This document shows, piece by piece, positions 45,486 through 53,147 of a stretch of DNA of 64,000 nucleotides. A program made the translations under genes and the position numbers. Numbering within the stretch: the first letter of the stretch is position 1; each line of letters opens with the position of its first letter. This DNA is from CBDCVN01 sp965223585 (GTDB lineage: Bacteria > Deinococcota > Deinococci > Deinococcales > Trueperaceae): positions 124,001 through 188,000 of the forward strand of contig CBDCWW010000015.1 of the NCBI GenBank assembly GCA_965223585.1, written 5' to 3'. Under the pieces are notes generated by a model that was not told the origin of the DNA, searched no databases, and was given only the letters and a program-made list of their open reading frames with translations.

Positions 45486-46580
45486 TTATGCTTCCCCCCG
45501 TTTTTGTAGAAGGAAAATAACTTGAGTACGTACAGCGCTTTCAACAGCTTGAATACGATTCAACTCAGCCTTTATTGCCTCAACCCAAAATTCATTACCA
45601 TGCAACTCAGGAAAATCCTCGCACTTTTCTAGCCACTCATCAAGAATCCTCACTACTTGAGGAAAAGTAGCACTGGTACCTAGGCAAGCTAATTCATAAG
45701 CACGACGCTCACCTCTACGGCTACGATCAAAAAATTCAGAAAAGTAAGTGGTATCTCTTTCAGAAATGTAACATTTCACTGGTTCCCAATACCTACCTCT
45801 AAGTGCAGTGTTAGTTTTCATTACTGGAGCAGCATCACTAACAAGAATATAAAATACTCCAAAGCTATAATCTTCAGGGTATTGTTGGTGTGTCTGGGCT
45901 AAATTTGTCACTATAGCATTAAGTAACCTTGTACCAGAAGGAGGTAAACAACCAAAAAGATATATAAATAATGGCTGCTCTTTTTTAGGCCATTGTTGGA
46001 CAACTTTGTACCACGCTTCATTATAAAGGTCACGGATATCCTTAAAGAGAGTGGCAGCAATAGTGTGTTTAGCTCTATCCTGCGGTGGGTTAGGTAAATG
46101 GCAAAAGATTTCTCCTACACACATATTATCAATATTGATTTTATGAATAGCTCCATACTCTACTGCTAGCGAGCTTTTATTAACAAGATAATCTTTGATT
46201 GTTTCATCGGTAAGGGCTGCAACATGGCTTAAATTTGCTTCCTCGCTTACACTTGTCAAGAAACTTTGCCAAGTTTGTTGAAGCTGCTGCTGAATAATTT
46301 GCTTTACACCTTCTTGGTTAAAGCCTTGTTCTACATACCCATGTATATAATCAGCTACTACATCAAAAATACAGGCAAGCCACTTATGTGGAGATTTCTG
46401 AGGGCGGTAATTTGCTAACTTTCCAAGATTATGCTTATGAGCTACTTCTATAGTTTGTAGGACTTGAAAATATCTTCCTCGAGCCAAACTACCGCGTCCT
46501 TCACAGGCAAGTTTGTAGAAGTAATCAGTCAATTCTTCTATGTGGTTTTGATCCATACAGGCACTTCCTAAGCGCATCAT
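45486..46580 (-). CDS. Unknown partner protein in kinase-STAND operon (first gene)
   Basis: The 364-residue protein is predicted to be soluble and mixed alpha/beta. Its centre (about 205-300) has strands and loops LFIYLFGCLPPSGTRLLNAI, FGVFYILVSDAAPVMK and a basic stretch RSRRGERRAYELACLG. A long helix ends the protein. I do not recognise the family. The frame begins with ATGATG after a TAGAAT box, but a Met nine codons in has an AGGAAGTG site upstream and could be the real start. The gene heads a tightly packed three-gene operon. Confidence 0.65.
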   Translation of the reverse strand: MMRLGSACMDQNHIEELTDYFYKLACEGRGSLARGRYFQVLQTIEVAHKHNLGKLANYRPQKSPHKWLACIFDVVADYIHGYVEQGFNQEGVKQIIQQQLQQTWQSFLTSVSEEANLSHVAALTDETIKDYLVNKSSLAVEYGAIHKINIDNMCVGEIFCHLPNPPQDRAKHTIAATLFKDIRDLYNEAWYKVVQQWPKKEQPLFIYLFGCLPPSGTRLLNAIVTNLAQTHQQYPEDYSFGVFYILVSDAAPVMKTNTALRGRYWEPVKCYISERDTTYFSEFFDRSRRGERRAYELACLGTSATFPQVVRILDEWLEKCEDFPELHGNEFWVEAIKAELNRIQAVESAVRTQVIFLLQKRGEA

Positions 46581-46586
46581 ATCTTA

Positions 46587-46592
46587 ATTCTA
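46587..46592 (-). promoter_or_regulatory. TAGAAT box for the kinase-STAND operon
   Basis: Minus strand TAGAAT lies 6 bases before the first ATG at 46580, the leaderless arrangement also seen at the rhomboid and hydrolase genes. No good -35 was found. Confidence 0.4.
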
Positions 46593-46606
46593 AAGTAACA
46601 GATACT

Positions 46607-46725
46607 TAAGCAATAAAAAGTTAGAGTAACTTTGGAACTCTAACTTTTGCACGTCATTTTTGGGGCTGTTTTAAATTACTTAGGTAAGCATTTAAAAAGA
46701 AGAAAATGCTTGCCACCAAGGCAGT
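46607..46725 (+). promoter_or_regulatory. Three-copy leader element, copy 1
   Basis: This copy shares about 110 bases with those at 48239 and 52764. Hairpin 1 is GTTAGAGT (46620-46627) / ACTCTAAC (46637-46644), followed by TTTTGCAC. Hairpin 2 is GTAAGCATTT (46684-46693) / AAATGCTTGC (46704-46713). Between them lies the conserved text TTTGGGGCTGTTTTAAATTA. Hairpin 2 keeps pairing although its sequence differs from copy 2. The copy ends before the mini-gene seen in the others. It lies between divergent genes, so hairpin 1 cannot simply end an upstream gene. Confidence 0.6.
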
Positions 46726-46750
46726 AAAAGGGTCACAAAAGAGTAAGCCC

Positions 46751-46873
46751 AGAGGTTCAAGGTGCTCAAAACGAGCAATGAATTCAATCAAAGAAAGGTG
46801 GAAACTTTTAAGTAGGTTAAGAGGTTCAAAGTGCTCAGAATGAGTAATAAATTCAGTCACAGAAAGGTGATAA
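46751..46873 (+). repeat. Tandem duplication, 69-bp period, upstream of lipoprotein gene
   Basis: AGAGGTTCAA(G/A)GTGCTC... through AGAAAGGTG occurs at 46751-46804 and at 46820-46873 with several substitutions. The second copy supplies the AAAGGTG ribosome-binding site of the gene at 46877. A further remnant (CAGAAAGGTGGAAAGCGATAAAGCA) lies near 47930. Confidence 0.7.
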
Positions 46874-46876
46874 GTA

Positions 46877-47779
46877 ATGAAGCATTTTTTCAAAGCAACA
46901 TTTTTACTAGGTTTTATTTTTATAGGATTAGTTCTATCAGCATGTGGTCAGTTAACACCTAATAGTGAAGTGACTACTGAAGTAAATAGTGAGGAGGAAA
47001 TAGTAGAGACACCAGCAGCAGCTGAAATTCATTTAGATAATGGTAACCATATAGAATTCTTTACTGAAGAAGGTTTGCCAGATGCAGTGGTTTTGGAGTC
47101 AGCAGATAGTGACCGTGTCTCAGCTTTCAACGTTTTGAGTGATGAGTTGGGCATTCCAGTCCAAGACATCAGCTCCTTTGAAGTTTTTTGGGCCTTTTCA
47201 GAACTAGGTACAGCAGTACCAGAGTTTTTGGAGGTGGCTAGCACAGAACGTGAACAAGGTTGGGCTAGGGAATTAGTTTCAGAAGCTACTGGTGATGTGC
47301 ACACAGCTCATGCTAATGTTGCTTGCGATAATGGGAATTTCTTGCTCGGTCTAATTAACAATTTAGTGACCACTAAGCCTATTATAGAGTTAGACAAGAA
47401 ACCCAGCAGCTATAATGCTTTTAAGAGCTATCCTTGGAAAGGAAGTATTTGGTATAAATACAAAAAAACCCTAAGTCATGCTAATAAGTGGTATGCTCGA
47501 GTTTGTATACGCGCTGTACAAAATGTTGGCAATAATCATGTTGTTAATGGTATATACTATGGCCCTGTACTAAAATACCAGTATAGATTACACGGCACAA
47601 CTAAGTGGAAAAATTCTTTTGTTCGGACTATACCTGCAAATAGCCTTAGATTATACTATATAAAGCGCACTTACAAACCACCCAAAACTGTGAATCGCAG
47701 GGTTTACATCACAAGAGCTAAAGGCTTAGACCAGTTTGATATTGCAAATGATGTAGTTCAAATTTTTCCTGTACCTTAA
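46877..47779 (+). CDS. Lipoprotein of unknown function
   Basis: The 300-residue protein has a lipoprotein signal ending LVLSAC (Cys23). Residues 25-60 are acidic and Thr/Ser-rich. The middle is helical, and the C-terminal 150 residues are basic and Tyr-rich with beta-strand spacing (YPWKGSIWYKYKKTLSH, YYIKRTYKPPKTVNRRVYI). Two Cys (C-DNGN and VCIRAV) could form a disulfide. No family is recognised. It is preceded by a copy of the leader element and by tandem repeats. A hairpin terminator follows at 47859. Confidence 0.65.
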   Translation: MKHFFKATFLLGFIFIGLVLSACGQLTPNSEVTTEVNSEEEIVETPAAAEIHLDNGNHIEFFTEEGLPDAVVLESADSDRVSAFNVLSDELGIPVQDISSFEVFWAFSELGTAVPEFLEVASTEREQGWARELVSEATGDVHTAHANVACDNGNFLLGLINNLVTTKPIIELDKKPSSYNAFKSYPWKGSIWYKYKKTLSHANKWYARVCIRAVQNVGNNHVVNGIYYGPVLKYQYRLHGTTKWKNSFVRTIPANSLRLYYIKRTYKPPKTVNRRVYITRAKGLDQFDIANDVVQIFPVP

Positions 47780-47858
47780 AGTAATTAGTAGGGACCTATA
47801 GTTTTTAAGTTCAACAAATAAGAAAACTTACCAACTTTTTATTTTCCTTGAGAGATTG

Positions 47859-47886
47859 AGCTCGAGCCCAGACAAGGGCTCGAGCT
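47859..47886 (+). terminator. Intrinsic terminator built from two GCTCGAGC motifs
   Basis: AGCTCGAGCCC (47859-47869), loop AGACAA and GGGCTCGAGCT (47876-47886) form a perfect 11-bp GC-rich stem followed by TTAATTT. It lies 80 bases after the lipoprotein stop. Both arms contain the iterated palindrome of this genome. Confidence 0.75.
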
Positions 47887-48238
47887 TTAATTTGTTAGCT
47901 TGAACTTTGATAACCAGCAAATTTAGTTGCAGAAAGGTGGAAAGCGATAAAGCACGTTCTCACACCTTACTAGGCTAGTATAGGTGTCCAATGTTCAGAT
48001 AAATTAGTGCCTTAGTCAACACAAAGGATGTCATCCTTAGCCCTTACCTTTACGAGGGCAGGCGAGGGTAAACTCCGCAAAGGATCTCTGGTGCGTTAAT
48101 ACCATCTGAGATTCTTCGTTGTTTATCCTTGCCTGCCCTCACCTGTCCTTGTAAGGATAAGGGTAAGAACCAAACCCCTCAGAATGACATGTTCACAAAG
48201 GGGGTTCTATCTATGGGCGCTGGGAATTATAAAGGTCT
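47887..48238. other. Spacer with a decayed 5' gene remnant and a foldback
   Basis: No gene is seen. Near 47930-47985 the text CAGAAAGGTGG...ACTAGG resembles the region around the start of the lipoprotein gene at 46877, so it may be a decayed duplicate of that 5' end. A long foldback occupies 48041-48167. Confidence 0.5.
48041..48167. repeat. Long imperfect foldback
   Basis: GGGCAGGCGAGGGTAAAC (48056-48073) pairs with GTTTATCCTTGCCTGCCC (48121-48138), with two differences that are G-U compatible in RNA. CTTACC near 48042-48048 pairs with GGTAAG near 48161-48166, and GGATCTC with GAGATTC. The whole looks like a miniature inverted-repeat element or a structured RNA. No coding frame was found. 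Confidence 0.55.
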
Positions 48239-48440
48239 AGGCAATAAAAGGCTAGAGCTCCAAAGCTCCTCTAACTTTTGCACAGCATTTTGGGGGCTGT
48301 TTTAAATTATTTAAGTAAGCACTTTGAAATGAAAGAAAGTGCTTACCACTAAGAATTTTGCTAATGGGAGATTGAGTTATGAGAGTCTTACCCGCAACAA
48401 AAAGGAGGTACAAGTATTTTGAGTAAATAGCAAAGTAGTT
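48239..48440 (+). promoter_or_regulatory. Three-copy leader element, copy 2
   Basis: This full-length copy starts AGGCAATAAAAGG. Hairpin 1 is TAGAG...CTCTA with an alternative inner stem GAGCT/AGCTC, followed by TTTTGCAC. Hairpin 2 is GTAAGCACTTT (48315-48325) / AAAGTGCTTAC (48336-48346), perfect over 11 bp. Then comes a shared block with GGGAGATT(G/A)AGTT and a mini-gene starting ATGAGAGTCTTACC. The reprolysin-like gene starts 140 bases later. Confidence 0.65.
48379..48426 (+). CDS. Putative leader peptide (15 aa)
   Basis: The mini-frame encodes MRVLPATKRRYKYFE. A GGGAG site lies about 10 bases upstream of the ATG. The copy at 52907 encodes MRVLPATK with two silent changes (CCC/CCT, AAA/AAG) before diverging, which hints at selection on the peptide. 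Alternatively it is the relic of a longer gene. Confidence 0.35.
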   Translation: MRVLPATKRRYKYFE

Positions 48441-48580
48441 TTCATTCGTTAGAGCCTTGCTAGAAAAAAGCTCAGGCTAAGTTTAAATTCATTCATGACT
48501 AAAGATAAAAATTATGTCAGATAAAAGCATTCCCCCTCTAGGGCAGCAAAAGAAATGTAACTTGAAAGGAATTAGAAATA

Positions 48581-50869
48581 ATGTATAAGAAATTTGTTTT
48601 ACTCGTAGTTATAGTTACACTAGTAGCTATTATTAGCAGTTGTTCCTCTACTGTAAAATCTCCCATAGAGAGTACTTCAACAATCGCTCCCAACCTTTTT
48701 TCCCACGCAGAAGATGAAGTTCAACTTTCTACACAAAGCTTACAATTACTAAGCTCTTTAGAAACACAAGCTAGTGTTACTAAATTACAAAAAGTCAAAG
48801 TACAACTAGACCTTTTGACAACTGACCAGACTATCAACTTTAACGTCTTACCTGATGTAAACATACTACTTAGTAAAGACAGTATTGATGAACGTGCTGC
48901 AGACGACTATACTTGGTTTGCTAAAGATGAAGACGGTCAAAATGACATTATTCTTGTAGTTCAAGGAGATGATGTTGTAGGTACTATTCATTCAGGTAAA
49001 AATATGTATCGCATTCAGCCTGTTGGGGATGATCTCCATGCAGTAATGCTGGTGGATACAAGCCAGTTAAAAGATCATCCACCAGAGTATGAGGAACTCG
49101 AGCTAAAAAGCCAAACACAAGCAGATGACTCAATTTTTACCACCCTTGCTCTAACTAATGATTCAGAAGACTTGCAGCCAAACTTTAACCAAGATGAAGA
49201 ACTTATCCAGCCAATACTTGAAGAAGAAGGGCTAGAACTGTTATCTGCAGAGGTTGAAACACTGAGCGGTGATCTAGAAGATTTAAATCCAACTTTTGAA
49301 GAACTTGTTGAAACACAAGGAAGTGACCTTAGCACTCAAGACACAGGTCTTATCATTGATGTGATAGTAGCTTACACTGCTGCAGCAAAGGCTCAAGCGG
49401 GTAATATAAATGCACTTATTCAGCTTGCGATTGATGAAACAAATATGTCTTATCAAAATAGTGGTGTTACTCCTCGTGTACGCTTAGTTCACAGGTATCA
49501 AACGAATTATAATGAGTCTGGTAGCATGGGTACTGATCTTTCTCGCTTTCGTGGTAATGGTGATGGACATATGGATGAAATTCATGGATTGCGTAGTCAA
49601 AAGCGTGCTGATGTTGCTATTTTAATCACTAATTCTGGGGGATATTGTGGCTTGGCTTCTGCTGTCAAGGCTAATTCGGCTAAAGCTTTTGCAGTAGTAC
49701 ATCAAAATTGCGCTACTGGTAATTACAGCTTTGGTCATGAAATAGGTCACCTTCAGGGCGCTCATCATAATCCTCAAATAGCTACAAATTCAACTTTTTC
49801 CTATGGACATGGCTTCTACAATAAGCCAGCTAAATGGCGTACCATAATGTCTTATGATTGTGACAATGATTCTAGCGTAACAACTTGTTCTCGTAAGCCT
49901 TATTGGTCAAACCCACGTCGCTCTTATGGCAATGATGCAATGGGTACCACTACTACAAGCCATAATGTTCGTGTTCTTAATGAAACTGCTTACTACATAG
50001 CTAACTTCCTTGGAGCAGGAAACAAAGATTATATCTGGTGGGGTAAAGCCAATAAGACCTTCACTAGCACTAATACAAAAGTGGTAGGTTTATACACTCC
50101 AATTAGTGGCGATTTCAATGGTGATGGCAAAGGAGACATATTCTGGTATCGTCCCGGTAAGGCCAAAGATCATATCTGGTGGGGTAAAGCTGACAAGACT
50201 TTCCTAAGCACTAGCACAAATGTTCATGGCACTTATACCCCAATTAGTGGTGACTTTAATGGTGATGGTCGTAGTGATATCTTTTGGTATCGCCCTGGCA
50301 GTGGCAAAGATTATATTTGGTGGGGTAAAGCTGATAAAACCTTTACTAGCAGTAACACTAAAGTAAATGGCACCTATGAACCCTTCAGTGGTGACTTCAA
50401 TGGTGATGGTAAAGATGATGTTTTCTGGTATCGTCCGGGTAAGTGGAAAGACTATATCTGGTGGGGTAAAGCTAATAAAACCTTTGTCAGTACCAGTTTA
50501 AATGTTTCAGGTTCCTATACTCCAATAAGTGGCGACTTTAATGGTGATGGTGAAGGAGATATATTCTGGTATCGCTTAGGTAGTGCCAAAGATTATATCT
50601 GGTGGGGTAAAACTAACAAGACCTTCTCAAGCACTAGCACAAATGTTTATGGTACCTACAATCCCATCAGTGGCGACTTTAATGGTGATGGTGAAGGAGA
50701 TATATTCTGGTACCGTGCAGGAGGACTTTCAGATCCTATTTGGTGGGGTAAAACAAACAAAACCTTTAGTAGCTCTACCACTAATGTTAATGGCGAGTAT
50801 AGACCTATTAGTGGTGACTTTAATGGTAATGGTAAAGGAGATATATTCTGGTACCGTCCGGGTAAATAG
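48581..50869 (+). CDS. Reprolysin-like metalloprotease lipoprotein with C-terminal VCBS/FG-GAP-type repeats
   Basis: The 762-residue protein has a lipobox (AIISSC, Cys21). A long acidic pro-region runs to about 255. A metzincin domain (about 258-470) has HEIGHLQGAHH at 386-396 (HExxHxxGxxH) and a Met-turn in TIMSYD. After it come six repeats of about 48 residues of the form DYIWWGKANKTF...GDFNGDGKGDIFWYRPG. The DxNxDGxxD loops are calcium sites as in FG-GAP/VCBS propeller blades. The enzyme is probably secreted or surface-bound. GAAAGGAA lies before the ATG. Upstream is leader element copy 2; downstream is a strong terminator. Confidence 0.9.
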   Translation: MYKKFVLLVVIVTLVAIISSCSSTVKSPIESTSTIAPNLFSHAEDEVQLSTQSLQLLSSLETQASVTKLQKVKVQLDLLTTDQTINFNVLPDVNILLSKDSIDERAADDYTWFAKDEDGQNDIILVVQGDDVVGTIHSGKNMYRIQPVGDDLHAVMLVDTSQLKDHPPEYEELELKSQTQADDSIFTTLALTNDSEDLQPNFNQDEELIQPILEEEGLELLSAEVETLSGDLEDLNPTFEELVETQGSDLSTQDTGLIIDVIVAYTAAAKAQAGNINALIQLAIDETNMSYQNSGVTPRVRLVHRYQTNYNESGSMGTDLSRFRGNGDGHMDEIHGLRSQKRADVAILITNSGGYCGLASAVKANSAKAFAVVHQNCATGNYSFGHEIGHLQGAHHNPQIATNSTFSYGHGFYNKPAKWRTIMSYDCDNDSSVTTCSRKPYWSNPRRSYGNDAMGTTTTSHNVRVLNETAYYIANFLGAGNKDYIWWGKANKTFTSTNTKVVGLYTPISGDFNGDGKGDIFWYRPGKAKDHIWWGKADKTFLSTSTNVHGTYTPISGDFNGDGRSDIFWYRPGSGKDYIWWGKADKTFTSSNTKVNGTYEPFSGDFNGDGKDDVFWYRPGKWKDYIWWGKANKTFVSTSLNVSGSYTPISGDFNGDGEGDIFWYRLGSAKDYIWWGKTNKTFSSTSTNVYGTYNPISGDFNGDGEGDIFWYRAGGLSDPIWWGKTNKTFSSSTTNVNGEYRPISGDFNGNGKGDIFWYRPGK

Positions 50870-50914
50870 TGATTTACCATCACTGATAGTTCTCTAAAAA
50901 AATCTAGATAGCTC

Positions 50915-50946
50915 AAACCTTGGAACTTTCGAAAGTTCCAAGGTTT
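50915..50946 (+). terminator. Perfect 32-bp palindrome, likely terminator
   Basis: AAACCTTGGAACTTTC is followed directly by its reverse complement, then TTCTT. It lies 46 bases after the metalloprotease stop. In design it resembles the AAACCTAGGAGG palindrome at 12686, so both may belong to one class of repeat-derived terminators. Confidence 0.7.
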
Positions 50947-50977
50947 TCTTATGTGGAGTGCACCCCGCCTGATTCTT

Positions 50978-52523
50978 TCTCATAGAAGCTGGGCAGACAT
51001 AAAATCTGATAGAACCAGCAGTTCCCGATCCACTTGAAAAAGCTGTCAGAGGCATGTAGTCTCTCATAAACTTTTGCAAAGTTAACGCATCAGTTGATAA
51101 CTCCTAATAGCAAGGGTAAAATCAGTTATGAAGTCTCGAAAAGACTTATGTGCCACAGCCCTATATAAAAAACTAAGAGAAACCTATGCAGAGATAGAGG
51201 ATCATCGACCAAATGAGGTTGATATATCTGTTGAAGATGTACTGATGTCAGGTTTTGCTATGTTTGCTCTAAAAGATGGTTCCCTATTACGCTTTGACCA
51301 AAGAAGACAAGATGGAGAAGAAAGGAAAAATTTAGAAAGGGTGTATGGGATAGAGGAAATTCCTAGTGATACAAGGATGAGGGAAGTAATAGATGAAGTT
51401 GACCCAGAGGAAATAAAAAAGGGATTTAAGGTAGTTTTCAAAGAGGTGCAAAGGGGAGGGTTACTGAAAGAATACACTTACCTAGATGGATATTACTTAG
51501 TGTCCCTAGATGGAACACAGTATTTCAAGTCAAAAGAGATAAGTTGTCCAGGATGTTTAGAGCGCAAACACAAAAATGGAGAAGTAAGTTATTCTCATCA
51601 GTTAATGGGAGCAGTAATAGTACATCCAGACAAGGCAGAAGTAATACCAATAGGTGTAGAGGCAATAATAAAACAAGATGGAGAAACAAAGAATGATTGT
51701 GAGCGTAATGCAGGAAAGAGATTAGTAGAAGACATAAGAAAAGATCACCCCAAACTCAAAGTAATAATTTTAGAGGATGGATTACACTCTACGGGACCTA
51801 ACTTAAGGGAGTTAGAAAAGCAAGGGATGAGTTACATAATAGGTGCAAAACAAAGTAACCACAAGAAACTATTTGAGGAATTGGAAAAAAGAAAAGAGTC
51901 AGGTGAAAGTCATACTCATAAGGTAGTAGAAGGAGAAACGGGAGTAGAACACCATTTTCACTACAGCAATGATATAGCAATAAATGCCTCAAATGAAGAT
52001 GTCAGGGTGAATGTGTTGGAGTATTGGGAAAGGAGTGAAAAGAAGACGCAGTATTTTACGTGGGTAACAGATATGGAGATAAATGAAGAAAATGTAGAAG
52101 AGATAATGCGAGCAGGGAGGGCAAGATGGAAAATGGAGAATGAGACACTAAATACACTAAAGAACCAAGGGTACAAAGCAGAGCATAATTATGGGCATGG
52201 AAAAAAGAATCTGTCAGTCAATTTCACGATACTGATGATGCAAGCATTCCTAGTGGATCAAGTACTACAATTAGCATGTCCAGTGTTTAAAGCAGCAAAA
52301 GCAAAATGTAGGACTAAAAAACTACTATGGGAAAGGGTAAGGCATTTGTTTTACACTTTGCCCTTTGAGTGTATGGAGGATATCTACAGGGCAATAACAC
52401 ATGGTTTCAGAGTAACAGGCTATGAAATCCTTTATGACACGTCATAGAAGTAGAGTAGTACTGCAGGAAAAACTGTAGAAAAACTAAAACACAGAGGTGC
52501 CATTTGAAAATCTCTCATAGAAG
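50978..52523 (+). mobile_element. Insertion sequence with intact DDE transposase; ends uncertain
   Basis: An 11-bp direct repeat TCTCATAGAAG at 50978-50988 and 52513-52523 brackets the transposase gene and could be a target-site duplication of about the length known for IS4-type elements. I could not find matching terminal inverted repeats just inside it, so the boundaries remain provisional. No CTCGAG occurs in the element. Confidence 0.5.
51128..52447 (+). CDS. DDE transposase (IS4-like)
   Basis: The 439-residue protein has the RNase-H-fold layout of IS4-type transposases: first Asp in YLVSLDGTQYF, second Asp in VIILEDGLHS, and Glu in the RARWKMENETLNTLKNQGY region, which matches the Y-(2)-R-(3)-E-(6)-K style signature. 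A conserved Cys pair (SCPGC) and HQLMGAV are also seen. The frame is full-length and uninterrupted. Its codon use (many AGA, AGG, ATA, GGA) differs from its neighbours, a sign of recent arrival. Confidence 0.88.
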   Translation: MKSRKDLCATALYKKLRETYAEIEDHRPNEVDISVEDVLMSGFAMFALKDGSLLRFDQRRQDGEERKNLERVYGIEEIPSDTRMREVIDEVDPEEIKKGFKVVFKEVQRGGLLKEYTYLDGYYLVSLDGTQYFKSKEISCPGCLERKHKNGEVSYSHQLMGAVIVHPDKAEVIPIGVEAIIKQDGETKNDCERNAGKRLVEDIRKDHPKLKVIILEDGLHSTGPNLRELEKQGMSYIIGAKQSNHKKLFEELEKRKESGESHTHKVVEGETGVEHHFHYSNDIAINASNEDVRVNVLEYWERSEKKTQYFTWVTDMEINEENVEEIMRAGRARWKMENETLNTLKNQGYKAEHNYGHGKKNLSVNFTILMMQAFLVDQVLQLACPVFKAAKAKCRTKKLLWERVRHLFYTLPFECMEDIYRAITHGFRVTGYEILYDTS

Positions 52524-52763
52524 TGGTGCTAGGTATTTTTATGCCTTCTGGAAACAAGTACATTTCACAAACAACTCATGCTGGATATTTTCTCTCATTT
52601 TTAAATGCTTTTGGATGAAGTTACTCGTCAATTTTTGTAAAATGAGGTGTCCTTACTCAAGCTATAGTCAAAAACCCTGTGGGATCGGAAATTACTGTGA
52701 TAGAACTAGGCTTATTTCAATCCAAAATATTAACTTTCAGATGCTTTCTGGGATAACAAATAC
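52448..52763. other. Spacer after the transposase
   Basis: This stretch contains the right edge of the insertion sequence and about 240 bases without a convincing gene. A frame at 52504-52767 has no ribosome-binding site and low-complexity composition. It ends where leader element copy 3 begins. Confidence 0.5.
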
Positions 52764-52980
52764 CTAGACAAGAAGAGGTTAGAGTTCTAGAGTTACTCTA
52801 ACTTTTGCACAACATTTTTAGAGCTGTTTTAAATTACTTAAATAAGTACTGTCAAATAAAAGAACGTGCTTAATACTAAGGAACTTCGTTAATGGGAGAT
52901 TAAGTTATGAGAGTCTTACCTGCAACAAAGAAGGAGGCAGAAGTTTTCCAAGAGAGTAAATAACTAAGTAATTTTCGCTA
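52764..52980 (+). promoter_or_regulatory. Three-copy leader element, copy 3
   Basis: Hairpin 1 is GTTAGAGT (52778-52785) / ACTCTAAC (52795-52802) plus TTTTGCACA. Hairpin 2 is TAAGTAC (52843-52849) / GTGCTTA (52866-52872), where a T-G wobble keeps pairing. The block GGGAGATTAAGTT and the mini-gene ATGAGAGTCTTACC follow. About 190 bases match copy 2. The RTX-like lipoprotein gene starts 170 bases later. Confidence 0.65.
52907..52963 (+). CDS. Putative leader peptide (18 aa)
   Basis: The mini-frame encodes MRVLPATKKEAEVFQESK. The first eight residues equal those of the mini-frame at 48379 despite silent base changes. A GGGAG site lies about 10 bases upstream. Confidence 0.35.
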   Translation: MRVLPATKKEAEVFQESK

Positions 52981-53147
52981 AAGGATATTTTCATCAAGGC
53001 TTTGTTACAGAAGAGTTTAAGTCAAGTCCCAAGTTTTCACAGAAAGGATAAAGATAAATGAGGAAACTAATTAAAAGTACATTCTTACTAAATCTAGCTG
53101 CTAGCAAAGATCTTTCAAATTCAATAAACCCTGAAAGGAATAAAATA

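Noticed and set aside
47859..47886. GCTCGAGC pair as an operator site
   Set aside because: The perfect stem, small loop and following T-rich tract after a gene end fit an intrinsic terminator better.
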